In this document: in pieces, positions 44,973 through 52,722 of the stretch | Numbering within the stretch: position 1 is the first letter of the stretch | How the letters are laid out: the number at the start of each line of letters is the position of its first letter | Assembly (NCBI RefSeq): GCF_017573545.1 | Contig: NZ_JAGEOK010000019.1 | Coordinates: 62,001-126,000, forward strand | DNA length: 64,000 nt | Origin: Actinomadura nitritigenes | GTDB lineage: Bacteria; Actinomycetota; Actinomycetes; Streptosporangiales; Streptosporangiaceae | Direction of reading: 5' to 3' | Notes under the pieces: model-generated | Databases searched by the model: none | What the model was told of the DNA's origin: nothing | What the model saw: the letters and a program-made list of their open reading frames with translations, nothing else | Made by a program: the position numbers and the translations under genes

Positions 44973-44993
44973 CGGATGCGGAGCAGAAACTCC
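44952..44993. promoter_or_regulatory. Two GGAG-N6-CTCC inverted repeats, candidate TetR operator
   Basis: Repeat 1 is at 44952-44965 and repeat 2 at 44980-44993, with 28 bp between centres. Repeat 2 extends to CGGAG-N6-CTCCG. They overlap the promoter spacer and the region just after the -10 box, in the gap between the TetR gene and the SnoaL genes. Confidence 0.55.
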
Positions 44994-45012
44994 GATTGTA
45001 CGGGAGAGAGTC

Positions 45013-45411
45013 ATGTCCGAGTTCGCCACCCCCCGCGCCGTCTTCCAGCGGGTGATCGACGGGGTGACCGCGCGGCGGCCCGAGGGGCTGCCGCAGCTGT
45101 ACGCCGAGGACGCGGTGGTCGTGCACCCGTTCGCCCACCCGGAGTCCCGGCTGGAGGGCCGCGAGGCCCTGCGCGCGCACTTCGCGCGGCTGGAGACCCT
45201 CCCGGTGGAGCTCGAGGCCCGCAACGTGGTCGTCCACCAGACCGCCGACCCCGAGGTGATCGTGGCCGAGTTCGAGTACGCGGGCCGCAACACCGAGACG
45301 GGCCGCGAGTTCGTCGTGCCGAACGTCTTCGTCATGCGGGTCCGGGGCGGGCGCATCGTCGAGTCCCGCGACTACGCCCACCATCAGGCGTTCGAGGAGG
45401 CGATGGCGTGA
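45013..45411 (+). CDS. SnoaL-like protein, first of a tandem pair
   Basis: Protein of 132 aa with a SnoaL/NTF2-like cone fold: QLYAEDAVVVHPFAHPESRL at the start of the sheet, then DPEVIVAEFEYAGRNTETGR and a final strand VFVMRVRGGRIVESRDY. Catalytic identity is unknown; such proteins act as isomerases, cyclases, hydrolases or binding proteins. It is the first gene after the TetR-controlled promoter and overlaps the next as GTGA. The two paralogues are about half identical by eye. Confidence 0.85.
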   Translation: MSEFATPRAVFQRVIDGVTARRPEGLPQLYAEDAVVVHPFAHPESRLEGREALRAHFARLETLPVELEARNVVVHQTADPEVIVAEFEYAGRNTETGREFVVPNVFVMRVRGGRIVESRDYAHHQAFEEAMA

Positions 45412-45818
45412 CCGCCCCCACTCCGCGCGAGGTGTTCGCGCGGCTGAGCGCCGGGATCTCCGCCGGCCGCTGGCACGAGCTGGCGGACCTCTACGCCGAG
45501 GACGCGGTGGTGGACCAGCCGTTCGCCCTCCCGCCGGCGCCGCCGCACCTGGAGGGCCGCGCGATCATCGGTGAGCACTTCCGCAGGGCCGCCGAAGGAC
45601 CGCTCCACCTGCGCGCCCGGGACGTCGTGGTGCACGAGACGGACGATCCGGAGGTGATCGTGGCCGAGTTCGACTACGACGGCCGCATCGCGACCAACGG
45701 GCACGAGTTCCGCGTCTCCAACGTCCAGGTGCTGCGCGTCCGGGACGGCCTGATCGTGGAGACGCGCGACTACCACGACCACCGGGGCTTCGCCCGCGCG
45801 TTCGGCGCCGCCGGGTAG
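45408..45818 (+). CDS. SnoaL-like protein, second of a tandem pair
   Basis: Protein of 136 aa paralogous to the preceding gene: DLYAEDAVVDQPFALPPAPP and DPEVIVAEFDYDGRIATNGH align with it throughout, and the end reads VLRVRDGLIVETRDYHDHRG. GTG 45408 overlaps the upstream stop, giving a tightly coupled pair that may form a heterodimer. The function is unknown. Confidence 0.85.
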   Translation: MTAPTPREVFARLSAGISAGRWHELADLYAEDAVVDQPFALPPAPPHLEGRAIIGEHFRRAAEGPLHLRARDVVVHETDDPEVIVAEFDYDGRIATNGHEFRVSNVQVLRVRDGLIVETRDYHDHRGFARAFGAAG

Positions 45819-45878
45819 GGAGAACGGGTCGCGTGGGCGGTTGACCGGCCCCCGTGCCGGTTCTTAGGGTGGACGGGC

Positions 45879-45898
45879 CATACCGACCGGTTGGTATG
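45879..45898. promoter_or_regulatory. 20-bp palindrome upstream of the acyl-CoA dehydrogenase pair
   Basis: CATACCGACCGGTTGGTATG is symmetric at 18 of 20 positions. It lies 55 bp before the GTG start of the first dehydrogenase, just after a possible promoter (TTGACC at 45841, TAGGGT near 45865). The form fits a TetR-family fatty-acid or steroid regulator not encoded next to it. Confidence 0.6.
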
Positions 45899-45952
45899 TT
45901 CGTTCGCGGTGGCCCGTTCGCCACCCCTGCACCCCGCGCGGAGGTTCGCCCT

Positions 45953-47146
45953 GTGAGCACTGCACCGCCCGACGCCGACGAGCTGAGCAGGCGCGTCGGC
46001 GAGTTCCTCGCCGCCCACGACCCGTCGGCCACCGAACCGCTGGAGTTCCTGCGGGCCCGGTTCGACGCCGGCCTGGCCTGGGTCCACTACCCCGAGGGGC
46101 TCGGCGGGCTCGGCGCCCCCCGCGCCCTGCAGCCCGCCGTCGACCGGCGGTTCGCGAAGGCGGGGGCGCCGACCAACCACCCCGAGCGCAACGGCATCGG
46201 GCTCGGCATGGCCGCGCCGACGATCCTCGCGTTCGGCACCGAGGAGCAGAAGCGCCGCCTCCTGCGCCCGCTGTGGACCGGCGAGGAGCGGTGGTGCCAG
46301 CTGTTCAGCGAGCCCGGCGCCGGCTCCGACCTCGCCGCGCTCGCCACCCGCGCCGTCCGCGACGGCGACCGCTGGATCGTCAACGGCCAGAAGGTCTGGA
46401 CGTCGATGGCGCACGAGGCCCGCTGGGCGATCCTCGTCACCCGCACCGACCCGGACGTGCCCAAGCACCGCGGCATGACCTACTTCGTCTGCGACATGAC
46501 CGCCCCCGGCGTCGAGGTCCGGCCGCTGCGGCAGATCACCGGCGAGGCCGAGTTCAACGAGGTCTTCCTCACCGACGTCGCGATCCCCGACGAGCACCGG
46601 CTCGGCGAGGTCGGCCAGGGCTGGCAGGTCTCCACCACCACGCTGATGAACGAGCGCGTCGCGATCGGTGGCGCCGCCACGCCGCGCGAGAGCGGGATGA
46701 TCGGCGTCGTCGCGTCCCTGTGGCGCGACCGCCCCGAGCTGCGCACCCCCGGCCTGCACGACGCCGTCCTGCGCGCCTGGGTGGAGACCGAGGCCGCCCG
46801 GCTCACCGGCGAGCGGCTGCGCCAGCAGCTCACCGCCGGGCAGCCCGGCCCCGAGGGGTCCGGCGCCAAGCTCGCCTTCGCCAAGCTCAACCAGGAGGTC
46901 TCCGGCCTGGAGCTGGAACTGCTCGGCGACGAGGGACTGCGCTACGACGACTGGACGATGCGCCGCCCCACCGAGGTCGACTTCACCCGCCGCTCGCCCG
47001 GCTACCGCTACCTGCGCGCCAAGGGCAACTCCATCGAGGGCGGCACCTCGGAGATCCTGCGCAACATCATCGCCGAGCGCGTCCTCGGCCTGCCCGGTGA
47101 GATCCGCGTCGACAAGGACGTGGCGTGGAAGGACCTGCCCAAGTGA
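45953..47146 (+). CDS. Acyl-CoA dehydrogenase, alpha-type partner of a two-gene enzyme
   Basis: FadE-type protein of 397 aa. QLFSEPGAGSDLAALATRAV and GQKVWTSMAHEARWAILVTR are the FAD-contact segments, and the C-terminal GNSIEGGTSEILRNIIAERV places the region that follows the catalytic base. The next gene encodes another dehydrogenase subunit overlapping as GTGA, as in the heterotetrameric FadE pairs of mycobacterial sterol side-chain degradation. A similar bulky CoA-ester substrate is plausible. GTG 45953 is preferred; the longer frame to 45854 runs through the promoter. Confidence 0.9.
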   Translation: MSTAPPDADELSRRVGEFLAAHDPSATEPLEFLRARFDAGLAWVHYPEGLGGLGAPRALQPAVDRRFAKAGAPTNHPERNGIGLGMAAPTILAFGTEEQKRRLLRPLWTGEERWCQLFSEPGAGSDLAALATRAVRDGDRWIVNGQKVWTSMAHEARWAILVTRTDPDVPKHRGMTYFVCDMTAPGVEVRPLRQITGEAEFNEVFLTDVAIPDEHRLGEVGQGWQVSTTTLMNERVAIGGAATPRESGMIGVVASLWRDRPELRTPGLHDAVLRAWVETEAARLTGERLRQQLTAGQPGPEGSGAKLAFAKLNQEVSGLELELLGDEGLRYDDWTMRRPTEVDFTRRSPGYRYLRAKGNSIEGGTSEILRNIIAERVLGLPGEIRVDKDVAWKDLPK

Positions 47147-48216
47147 GTGACCTGCTCTACTCCGAGATCGAGAACGACCTGCGCGCCGGCGTCCGCGAGC
47201 TGCTCGACGACAAGGCGCCCTGGGCCGCCGTCCTCGCCGGCACCGAGAAGGACGAGCCCTACGACGCGGCTTTGTGGCGGGCCGTCGCCGGGCAGCTCGG
47301 CTGCGCCGGGCTCCCCGTCCCCGAGGACCTCGGCGGCGCCGGCGCCACCTGGCGCGAGACCGCCGTCGTCATGGAGGAGCTCGGCCGCGCCGTCGCGCCC
47401 GTCCCGTTCCTGACCAGCTCCGTCATCGCGACGGCGGCGCTGCTGGCGGCGGGGGAGCGGGAGCTGCTCGGGTCCCTGGCGTCCGGGGAGAGGATCGCGG
47501 TGCTCGCCGTCCCGTTCGCGACGCCGCCGGGCGACGCCGCCCCGACCGTCCGGGCGGCGGACGGGACGCTGACCGGCGAGGTCGCCGGGGTCGCCGACGG
47601 CCTCGCCGCCGACGTGCTGCTCGTGCCGGCCGGCGACGGCCTGTACGCGGTGGACGCCGCCGACGCCGCCCGCACCGCCGTCACCTCGCTCGACATGACC
47701 CGGCGCCTGGCCGACATCGCCCTCTCCGGGGCGCCCGCGCGGCGCGTCGCGGAGGGCGGCGGCGCGGTCCGCGCCGCGCTGCTGACCGGCGCGGCGATGC
47801 TGGCGTCCGAGCAGCTCGGGCTCGCCCAGCGGTGCCTGGACGACACCGTCGCCTACGTCAAGAACCGGTACCAGTTCGGCCGTCCGGTCGGCTCCTTCCA
47901 GGGCCTCAAGCACCGGCTCGCCGACCTGTGGACGTCCATCACGCAGGCCCGCGCCGTCGCCCGGTACGCCGCGTCCTGCGCGGCCTCCGGCGATGCGGAC
48001 CTGCCGGTGGCCGTCGCAGTCGCCCAGGCGCACTGCTCGGCGGTCGCGCTGAAGGCAGCCGAGGAGTGCGTGCAGATGCACGGCGGCATCGGCTTCACCT
48101 GGGAGAACTCCTCGCACCTGTTCCTCAAGCGGGCCAAGGCCGACTCGATCGCGCTCGGCGCCGCCGACCGCCACCGCGCGGCCCTGGCGTCGCTGGTCGA
48201 CCTCCCTCCGGCCTGA
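47143..48216 (+). CDS. Acyl-CoA dehydrogenase, beta-type partner
   Basis: Protein of 357 aa, shorter than typical FadE. The N-terminal half (GLPVPEDLGGAGATWRETAV) and the end (EECVQMHGGIGFTWENSSHL, then FLKRAKADSIALG) fit the second subunit of the paired acyl-CoA dehydrogenases found in actinobacteria. The FAD-contact segment EPGAGS of the first partner has no counterpart here, consistent with a heteromer in which flavin sites are shared. GTG 47143 overlaps the previous stop by 4 bp. A strong terminator follows at 48261. Confidence 0.88.
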   Translation: MSDLLYSEIENDLRAGVRELLDDKAPWAAVLAGTEKDEPYDAALWRAVAGQLGCAGLPVPEDLGGAGATWRETAVVMEELGRAVAPVPFLTSSVIATAALLAAGERELLGSLASGERIAVLAVPFATPPGDAAPTVRAADGTLTGEVAGVADGLAADVLLVPAGDGLYAVDAADAARTAVTSLDMTRRLADIALSGAPARRVAEGGGAVRAALLTGAAMLASEQLGLAQRCLDDTVAYVKNRYQFGRPVGSFQGLKHRLADLWTSITQARAVARYAASCAASGDADLPVAVAVAQAHCSAVALKAAEECVQMHGGIGFTWENSSHLFLKRAKADSIALGAADRHRAALASLVDLPPA

Positions 48217-48260
48217 GGCGGGCGCCCGCGGGCGCCCGCGCGCGCCCCGCACGTGCGGCA

Positions 48261-48289
48261 CCGCCCCGGCGAGCGCGACGCCGGGGCGG
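48261..48289. terminator. Bidirectional hairpin terminator
   Basis: Perfect 10-bp stem CCGCCCCGGC with GCCGGGGCGG and a 9-base loop, in the gap between the convergent acyl-CoA dehydrogenase (stop 48216) and deaminase (stop 48290) genes. A second small palindrome, GCGGGCGCCCGC, precedes it. Confidence 0.75.
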
Positions 48290-49189
48290 TCAGCCGGTGA
48301 CGACCGCCAGGATCCGCGTGCCCTCCGGGAACGCGCCGCGCTCGGCGAGCGCGACGATCCCGAACATCATCTTCGCCGTGTAGACCCTGTCGAGGACGAG
48401 CCCGTGCCGGGCCGCGAAGTCGCCGATGAAACCGTCCAGTTCCGGGGACGTCCGGGCGTAGCCGCCGAAGTGGAAACCGTGCTCGACGCGCCACGACCCG
48501 CGCCGATCCCCGTACGCCTCGCGCTGGAGCCGCTCCACCTCGGCCTCCATGAAACCGCCCTTGAGCACGGAGAAGCCGAGGGCGCGCGCGTCCGGCGGCA
48601 GCCCGGCCGCGAGGCCCGCCAGCGTCCCGCCCGTCCCGCACGGGCAGCAGACGACGTCGAAGCCGGCCGACTCGGCCCCCAGCTCCGCGCAGCCCCGGAC
48701 CGCCAGGGCGTTGCTGCCGCCCTCCGGCAGCAGGTAGAAGTCGCCCCACCGCTCCCGCAGCGCGGCGACCACGTCCGGTTCGTGCTTGCGCCGGTACGCC
48801 GTCCGGTCCAGGTAGGTGAGCCGCATGCCCCGGCTCGCGGCGTACGCGAGCGAGGTGTTGAGCGGCAGGTGCTCCTCGCCCCGCACCACCCCGATGGTCG
48901 CGAACCCGAAGACGTCCCCGGCCGCCGCCGTCGCCCGCAGGTGGTTGGAGTACGCCCCGCCGAACGTCAGCAGCGTCCCGTGCTCGCGGGCGGGGCCGAT
49001 GTTGTGCCGGAGCTTGCGCCACTTGTTGCCCGGAAGCTCGGGATGGACGAGGTCGTCGCGCTTCAGGAACAGCCGGAGGCCGCGCCGCGCGAACCGGGCG
49101 TCGTCCAGCTCCACGACCGGGGACGGCGCGGCTTCGGGCGGGATCATCGCGGGACGGGCCGGACCACCGCGCGGCGGACCGGGGCTCAA
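48290..49189 (-). CDS. PLP-dependent D-cysteine desulfhydrase / ACC deaminase family protein
   Basis: Fold-type II PLP enzyme, 285-299 aa depending on start. LFLKRDDLVHPELPGNKWRK contains the PLP lysine in GNKWRK; TFGGAYSNH and CGTGGTLAGLAAGL are the phosphate-binding loops. Related enzymes act on D-cysteine or 1-aminocyclopropane-1-carboxylate; which applies cannot be told. The start is unusual: a 20-bp duplication has shifted the ancestral ATG (which overlapped the adk stop) out of frame, leaving TTG 49189 in frame. ATG 49147 is the fallback but has no ribosome-binding site. Confidence 0.85.
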   Translation of the reverse strand: MSPGPPRGGPARPAMIPPEAAPSPVVELDDARFARRGLRLFLKRDDLVHPELPGNKWRKLRHNIGPAREHGTLLTFGGAYSNHLRATAAAGDVFGFATIGVVRGEEHLPLNTSLAYAASRGMRLTYLDRTAYRRKHEPDVVAALRERWGDFYLLPEGGSNALAVRGCAELGAESAGFDVVCCPCGTGGTLAGLAAGLPPDARALGFSVLKGGFMEAEVERLQREAYGDRRGSWRVEHGFHFGGYARTSPELDGFIGDFAARHGLVLDRVYTAKMMFGIVALAERGAFPEGTRILAVVTG

Positions 49190-49208
49190 TGCGGCGGACC
49201 GGGGCTCA
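49169..49208. repeat. 20-bp tandem duplication at the adk/deaminase junction
   Basis: On the minus strand, TGAGCCCCGGTCCGCCGCAT is followed at once by TGAGCCCCGGTCCGCCGCGC. Twenty is not a multiple of three. The ATG overlapping the adk stop now opens a 7-codon ORF ending in TGA, which overlaps a TTG start for the deaminase. Confidence 0.8.
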
Positions 49209-49850
49209 TCGGGGCGCCGGCAGGCCGAGCTTGTGCCGCAGCGTCCGCTGCACCGCGTCGATGCCGGGCCGCGCGTCCACGGTCACCACGTACTCCTTGC
49301 GGGCGAACAGCTCCAGGATCGGGGCGGTCTTCCGCCGGTAGAGCCGCAGCCGCTCCGTCACGGCCTCCTCGGTGTCGTCCTCCCGCGTGACGAGCTCCCC
49401 GCCGCACACGTCGCACCGGCCTTCCTGGGTGGGCCGGTCCGCGATCAGGTTGTAGTCCATCCCGCACTCGGAGCACAGCCTGCGCGCCAGGACCCGGCGC
49501 CGGACCTCGTCGTCCGGCAGGTCCAGGTGGATCACCCCGTCGATGTCGTAGCTCTCCAGGAAGAACTCCGCCTGCCGCCTGCTGCGCGGGAACCCGTCGA
49601 TGATGAACCCGTAGTTCCAGTCGTGCTGCTCGAGCCTGTCCCGGACGACGCCCTCGACGAGGTCGTCGCCGACCAGCTCGCCCGCCCCCATCGCCCGCCG
49701 CACCTGCGCGCCGAGCTTGGTGTGGTTCTGCACATGCCAGCGGAAGATGTCACCGACGCCGATGTGGACCAGGTCGAGATCGCGCGCCAGCAGCAGCGAC
49801 TGCGTCCCCTTCCCGCTGCCCTGGGCGCCGATGATCACGTACTTGCGCAT
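49206..49850 (-). CDS. adk: Adenylate kinase (zinc-LID type), probably an extra copy
   Basis: Nucleotide kinase of 214 aa. P-loop GAQGSGKGTQ (residues 8-17), DGFPRSRRQAEFF, and a LID with two Cys pairs (CSECG and CDVCGG) that bind zinc. It interconverts ATP, AMP and ADP. Housekeeping adk usually lies in the secY-adk-map ribosomal cluster; this copy sits between a PLP deaminase and a universal stress protein, so it is likely a second gene. HIGVGDIFRWHVQNHTKLG departs from the usual STGDMLR segment, which contacts AMP. ATG 49850 is a clean start. Confidence 0.85.
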   Translation of the reverse strand: MRKYVIIGAQGSGKGTQSLLLARDLDLVHIGVGDIFRWHVQNHTKLGAQVRRAMGAGELVGDDLVEGVVRDRLEQHDWNYGFIIDGFPRSRRQAEFFLESYDIDGVIHLDLPDDEVRRRVLARRLCSECGMDYNLIADRPTQEGRCDVCGGELVTREDDTEEAVTERLRLYRRKTAPILELFARKEYVVTVDARPGIDAVQRTLRHKLGLPAPR

Positions 49851-49894
49851 GCCCGCAGCCTATGCGGCGCGGGCCCGGGAGGCCGAGCTCCGGG

Positions 49895-50449
49895 TCAGCG
49901 CGCGATCCGCAGCGCCCGGCCGAGCCACCGGAACCGCGAGCGGTCGGGCACGTGCTCTGGCTCGTCGCGGAGCATCAGGCAGTCCGGCAGCGTCCCGATC
50001 GCCGGCGGCCGCACGCACACGAGCGTCGCCCGCGCCCGGCGCGCGCAGTGCAGCCGCACCGACGGCCGCAGCAGCCGCGAGAACGGCCCCCGCGTGCCGT
50101 GCCCGACGACGAGGATGTCGTCCTCGCCCGCCAGCCGGACCAGCGTGGCCCCCGGCTCCCCGACCAGCGCCAGCGCGGTCATCTCCACGCCGTCCGGCGG
50201 GCCGCCGCTCACCTCGTCCAGCAGCCGGGCGACGAGCTCGGCGCCCGACCCGCGCAGCGCGTCGGTGATCCCGCAGCCGAGCTGGCCCGCCGCCGAGACG
50301 TGCGGCGGCAGCGGAGCGGAGTGGGCGACGAGCAGCGGCAGCCGGCGCAGCCGCGCCTCGCCGATCGCCCAGGAGAGCGCGCATCGTGCCCCCGAGGAGT
50401 CATCGACCCCTACGACGACGCGCGGGCCGCCCTCCGGTCTCGCGATCAC
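49895..50449 (-). CDS. Universal stress protein family protein
   Basis: UspA-fold protein of 184 aa. The N-terminal strand and loop VVVGVDDSSGARCALSWAIG and the nucleotide-binding loop VVGHGTRGPFSRLLRPSVRL fit the ATP-binding G-X2-G-X9-G(S/T) pattern closely. A tail of about 35 residues follows the domain. Probably it binds ATP in stress or dormancy. It is 45 bp upstream of the adk gene on the same strand. Confidence 0.87.
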   Translation of the reverse strand: MIARPEGGPRVVVGVDDSSGARCALSWAIGEARLRRLPLLVAHSAPLPPHVSAAGQLGCGITDALRGSGAELVARLLDEVSGGPPDGVEMTALALVGEPGATLVRLAGEDDILVVGHGTRGPFSRLLRPSVRLHCARRARATLVCVRPPAIGTLPDCLMLRDEPEHVPDRSRFRWLGRALRIAR

Positions 50450-50524
50450 GGTCCCTCCTGAAGCAACGGACTGATGTGCACTCTAGGGTGCAGGCATACC
50501 CGTTCCGACGGAAGTGTTTCCGCT

Positions 50525-52018
50525 TCAGGAAAGCCGAGTTTCCGCAATCGTCACCGGCGTGTCGCCCGCGGGCCGCTCGCCGCGCCCCGCCGCAGGCCGG
50601 TCGGCGGGCATCTCGGCGGGCATCTCGGCGGGCCGGCCGGCGCGGGCGCCCGCGGGCCGGGTCCCGAAGCCGGACAGGACCGACTCCAGCAGCGGCAGCG
50701 CCGCACCCGCCCGCTTCGCGCGGATCACCACGTCCCACGCCGGCTCGAACTTCTTCCACCCGCCCGCGTAGGCGGCGTGCCGGGCCTTGCCGCGCAGCGT
50801 GGGCTTCGACGCGGCGCCCCGCGCGATGTTCCGCCACCGGTAGAAGTCCCGGTAGGCGCGCCAGTATCCGTCCTCCAGCTGCGTCGCGGTCATCCGGGCG
50901 GGCTTGAACACGACCGTACGCGTGTCGTAGCGGTCCCAGTCGCGGTGCAGGATCCGTCCCGCCTTTTCCATCCGGGCGTACAGCCGCGTGCCGGGATAGG
51001 GCGTCATCACGTGGAACGTGGCGGTCTCGATGCCCTGGCCGACCGCCCACTCCACCGTCCGCTCGAACACGCTCGGGTCGTCCTGGTCCATGCCGAACAC
51101 GAAACTTCCGTTCACCATGACGCCGTGGTCGTGCAGGCGTCTGATCACCTGGCCGTAGTCACGGTCGATGTTCTGCCACTTGCGCTGCTCGGCCAGATTG
51201 CCGGTGTTGACCGTTTCGAAGCCCACGAACAGGCTGCGGAGCCCCGACTCCACGGCCTTCTCCAGCAGCCCCGGCCGCAGCACCGACTGGACCGTCCCGG
51301 CGGCCTGCCACAGCCGCCCCATCCCGCGCATCCCGTCGAACAGCGCCCCCGCGAACCGCGCGTTGCCGAACAGGTGGTCGTCGAGGAAGTACAGATGCCG
51401 GCCCGGCAGCCGGTCGATCTCGGCGAGCGCCGCGTCCACGGTCTGGGTGTAGAACGACTTGCCGCCCTCGAAGAACGCCTCCTTGTAACAGAAGTCGCAG
51501 ACGTGCGGGCATCCCCGGGACACGACGATCGAGTTCGGCACGAGATACCGGCGCCGGTCGATCAGGTCCCGCCGTACCGGCGGCAGGCCGGCCAGCGTCC
51601 GCTCCGCGGAGACGTAGCGCGGCGCCGGCCGCCCCGCGCGCAGGTCGGCGAGGAAGCGCGGCCAGGTGTCCTCGCCCGGCCCGCAGAAGACCGTGTCGGC
51701 GTGCGCCGCCGCCTCGTCCGGCAGCGACGTCACGTGCAGCCCGCCGAGGCACACGTACGCGCCCCGCGCGCGGTAGTGGTCCGCCAACTCGTAGGCCCGC
51801 CGCGCGGACGTGATGTACACCTGGATGACCACGAGGTCCGGCTCGTCGGACAGATCGACCTTCTGGACGTGCTCGTCGGTGATCGTCACGTCGTCGTCCG
51901 GGTCGAGATACCCGGCGAGCGTGGCGAGCCCGAGCGGCGGGAAGAGCGAGTACTTGATCGGCCGGAAGAACGGGGACGACGCCTCGGTCAGGGCGGGCAG
52001 GATCATCTTCACGCGCAT
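50525..52018 (-). CDS. B12-binding domain radical SAM protein
   Basis: Protein of 497 aa. The N-terminal cobalamin-binding-like domain (about 1-150: YSLFPPLGLATLAGYLD and YVCLGGLHVTSLPDE) is followed by a radical SAM core with the cluster motif CPHVCDFCY (CX3CX2C, near 190) and FVFGMDQDDPSVFERTVEWA. A C-terminal segment with a Trp/Tyr-rich helix and a low-complexity tail (GRPAEMPAEMPADRPAAG) end the protein. Family members make C-methylations, ring closures or hopanoid changes; no product can be assigned. ATG 52018 gives a standard start (MRVKMILPAL). Confidence 0.88.
   Translation of the reverse strand: MRVKMILPALTEASSPFFRPIKYSLFPPLGLATLAGYLDPDDDVTITDEHVQKVDLSDEPDLVVIQVYITSARRAYELADHYRARGAYVCLGGLHVTSLPDEAAAHADTVFCGPGEDTWPRFLADLRAGRPAPRYVSAERTLAGLPPVRRDLIDRRRYLVPNSIVVSRGCPHVCDFCYKEAFFEGGKSFYTQTVDAALAEIDRLPGRHLYFLDDHLFGNARFAGALFDGMRGMGRLWQAAGTVQSVLRPGLLEKAVESGLRSLFVGFETVNTGNLAEQRKWQNIDRDYGQVIRRLHDHGVMVNGSFVFGMDQDDPSVFERTVEWAVGQGIETATFHVMTPYPGTRLYARMEKAGRILHRDWDRYDTRTVVFKPARMTATQLEDGYWRAYRDFYRWRNIARGAASKPTLRGKARHAAYAGGWKKFEPAWDVVIRAKRAGAALPLLESVLSGFGTRPAGARAGRPAEMPAEMPADRPAAGRGERPAGDTPVTIAETRLS
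50602..50631. repeat. 12-bp tandem repeat in the radical SAM gene tail
   Basis: GGGCATCTCGGC occurs twice in a row, with partial flanks. It encodes the AEMP repeat in the low-complexity C-terminus of the radical SAM protein, so it is in frame and harmless to the core domain. Confidence 0.6.
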
Positions 52019-52092
52019 GCCCCCACGCTCCCGCCCGAAAAGGTGCGACATGTGCGGCACTTGTGGAGATCGCGTGGAGGTCCGCGGCCGCC

Positions 52093-52722
52093 CTACACGG
52101 GGCCGGAGCCCGAGGTCCACAGCCACGCCGTCGCCTTGGTCTCCTTGCAGACCACGTGGACCGGCCGGTACCGCTCCCGCTCCACGTACGCGCCGCTGCC
52201 CGTCACGTCCTCGAACATCCGGTCGCCGACGATCACGCCGACGTCCGAACCGGACAGTTCGATCGCCTCCTTGAAGGCCGGCGCCTCCAGCAACCGGAAC
52301 AGGTGGATCACGGCGTGCCCGGCCACCCCGCGCCCGTCCCATCGCACGAGGCCGGCCGTCACCGCCACCCGCAACCGCAGCCGCGCGGCGTCGCTCCGGC
52401 ACCGGTTGGAGTGCCGCAGCATGGCCCCGAGGTGGTGCGCGAGCGGATCGAGGAGCAGATGGCCGGGCATGCCCGGCGGCAGGACGACGAGGGCCCCGTC
52501 GCCCCGGTCCTCGACATGGCAGGCCCGCCAGGGCAGGCGGGTCATCTCGAGGGCCCGCTCCAGCAACTCGTACGTCGCTCCGCGGAGCTCCTCCTGGATC
52601 GCCTCGTCCCGGCCCGGCGCGCCGAACCCGACCACGTCCACGGCGAGGAGGAACGTGTAGTGCCGCGGATCGGAGGGCACGGCCGGACCCGGCGCCCACG
52701 CTCCCGTGAAGTGCGCCTGCAT
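52093..52722 (-). CDS. Nucleotidyl-cyclase-like domain protein
   Basis: Protein of 209 aa containing one class III adenylate/guanylate cyclase-like domain: YTFLLAVDVVGFGAPGRDEA, HVEDRGDGALVVLPP and LRLRVAVTAGLVRWDGRGVA are the equivalents of the metal-binding and signature strands. The second metal Asp lies in EDRGDG. Similar domains occur alone in many actinobacteria and as modules in NTPase conflict proteins; cyclase activity is unproven. ATG 52722 is used; the frame runs on to 52815. It precedes the radical SAM gene on the same strand by 74 bp. Confidence 0.75.
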   Translation of the reverse strand: MQAHFTGAWAPGPAVPSDPRHYTFLLAVDVVGFGAPGRDEAIQEELRGATYELLERALEMTRLPWRACHVEDRGDGALVVLPPGMPGHLLLDPLAHHLGAMLRHSNRCRSDAARLRLRVAVTAGLVRWDGRGVAGHAVIHLFRLLEAPAFKEAIELSGSDVGVIVGDRMFEDVTGSGAYVERERYRPVHVVCKETKATAWLWTSGSGPV

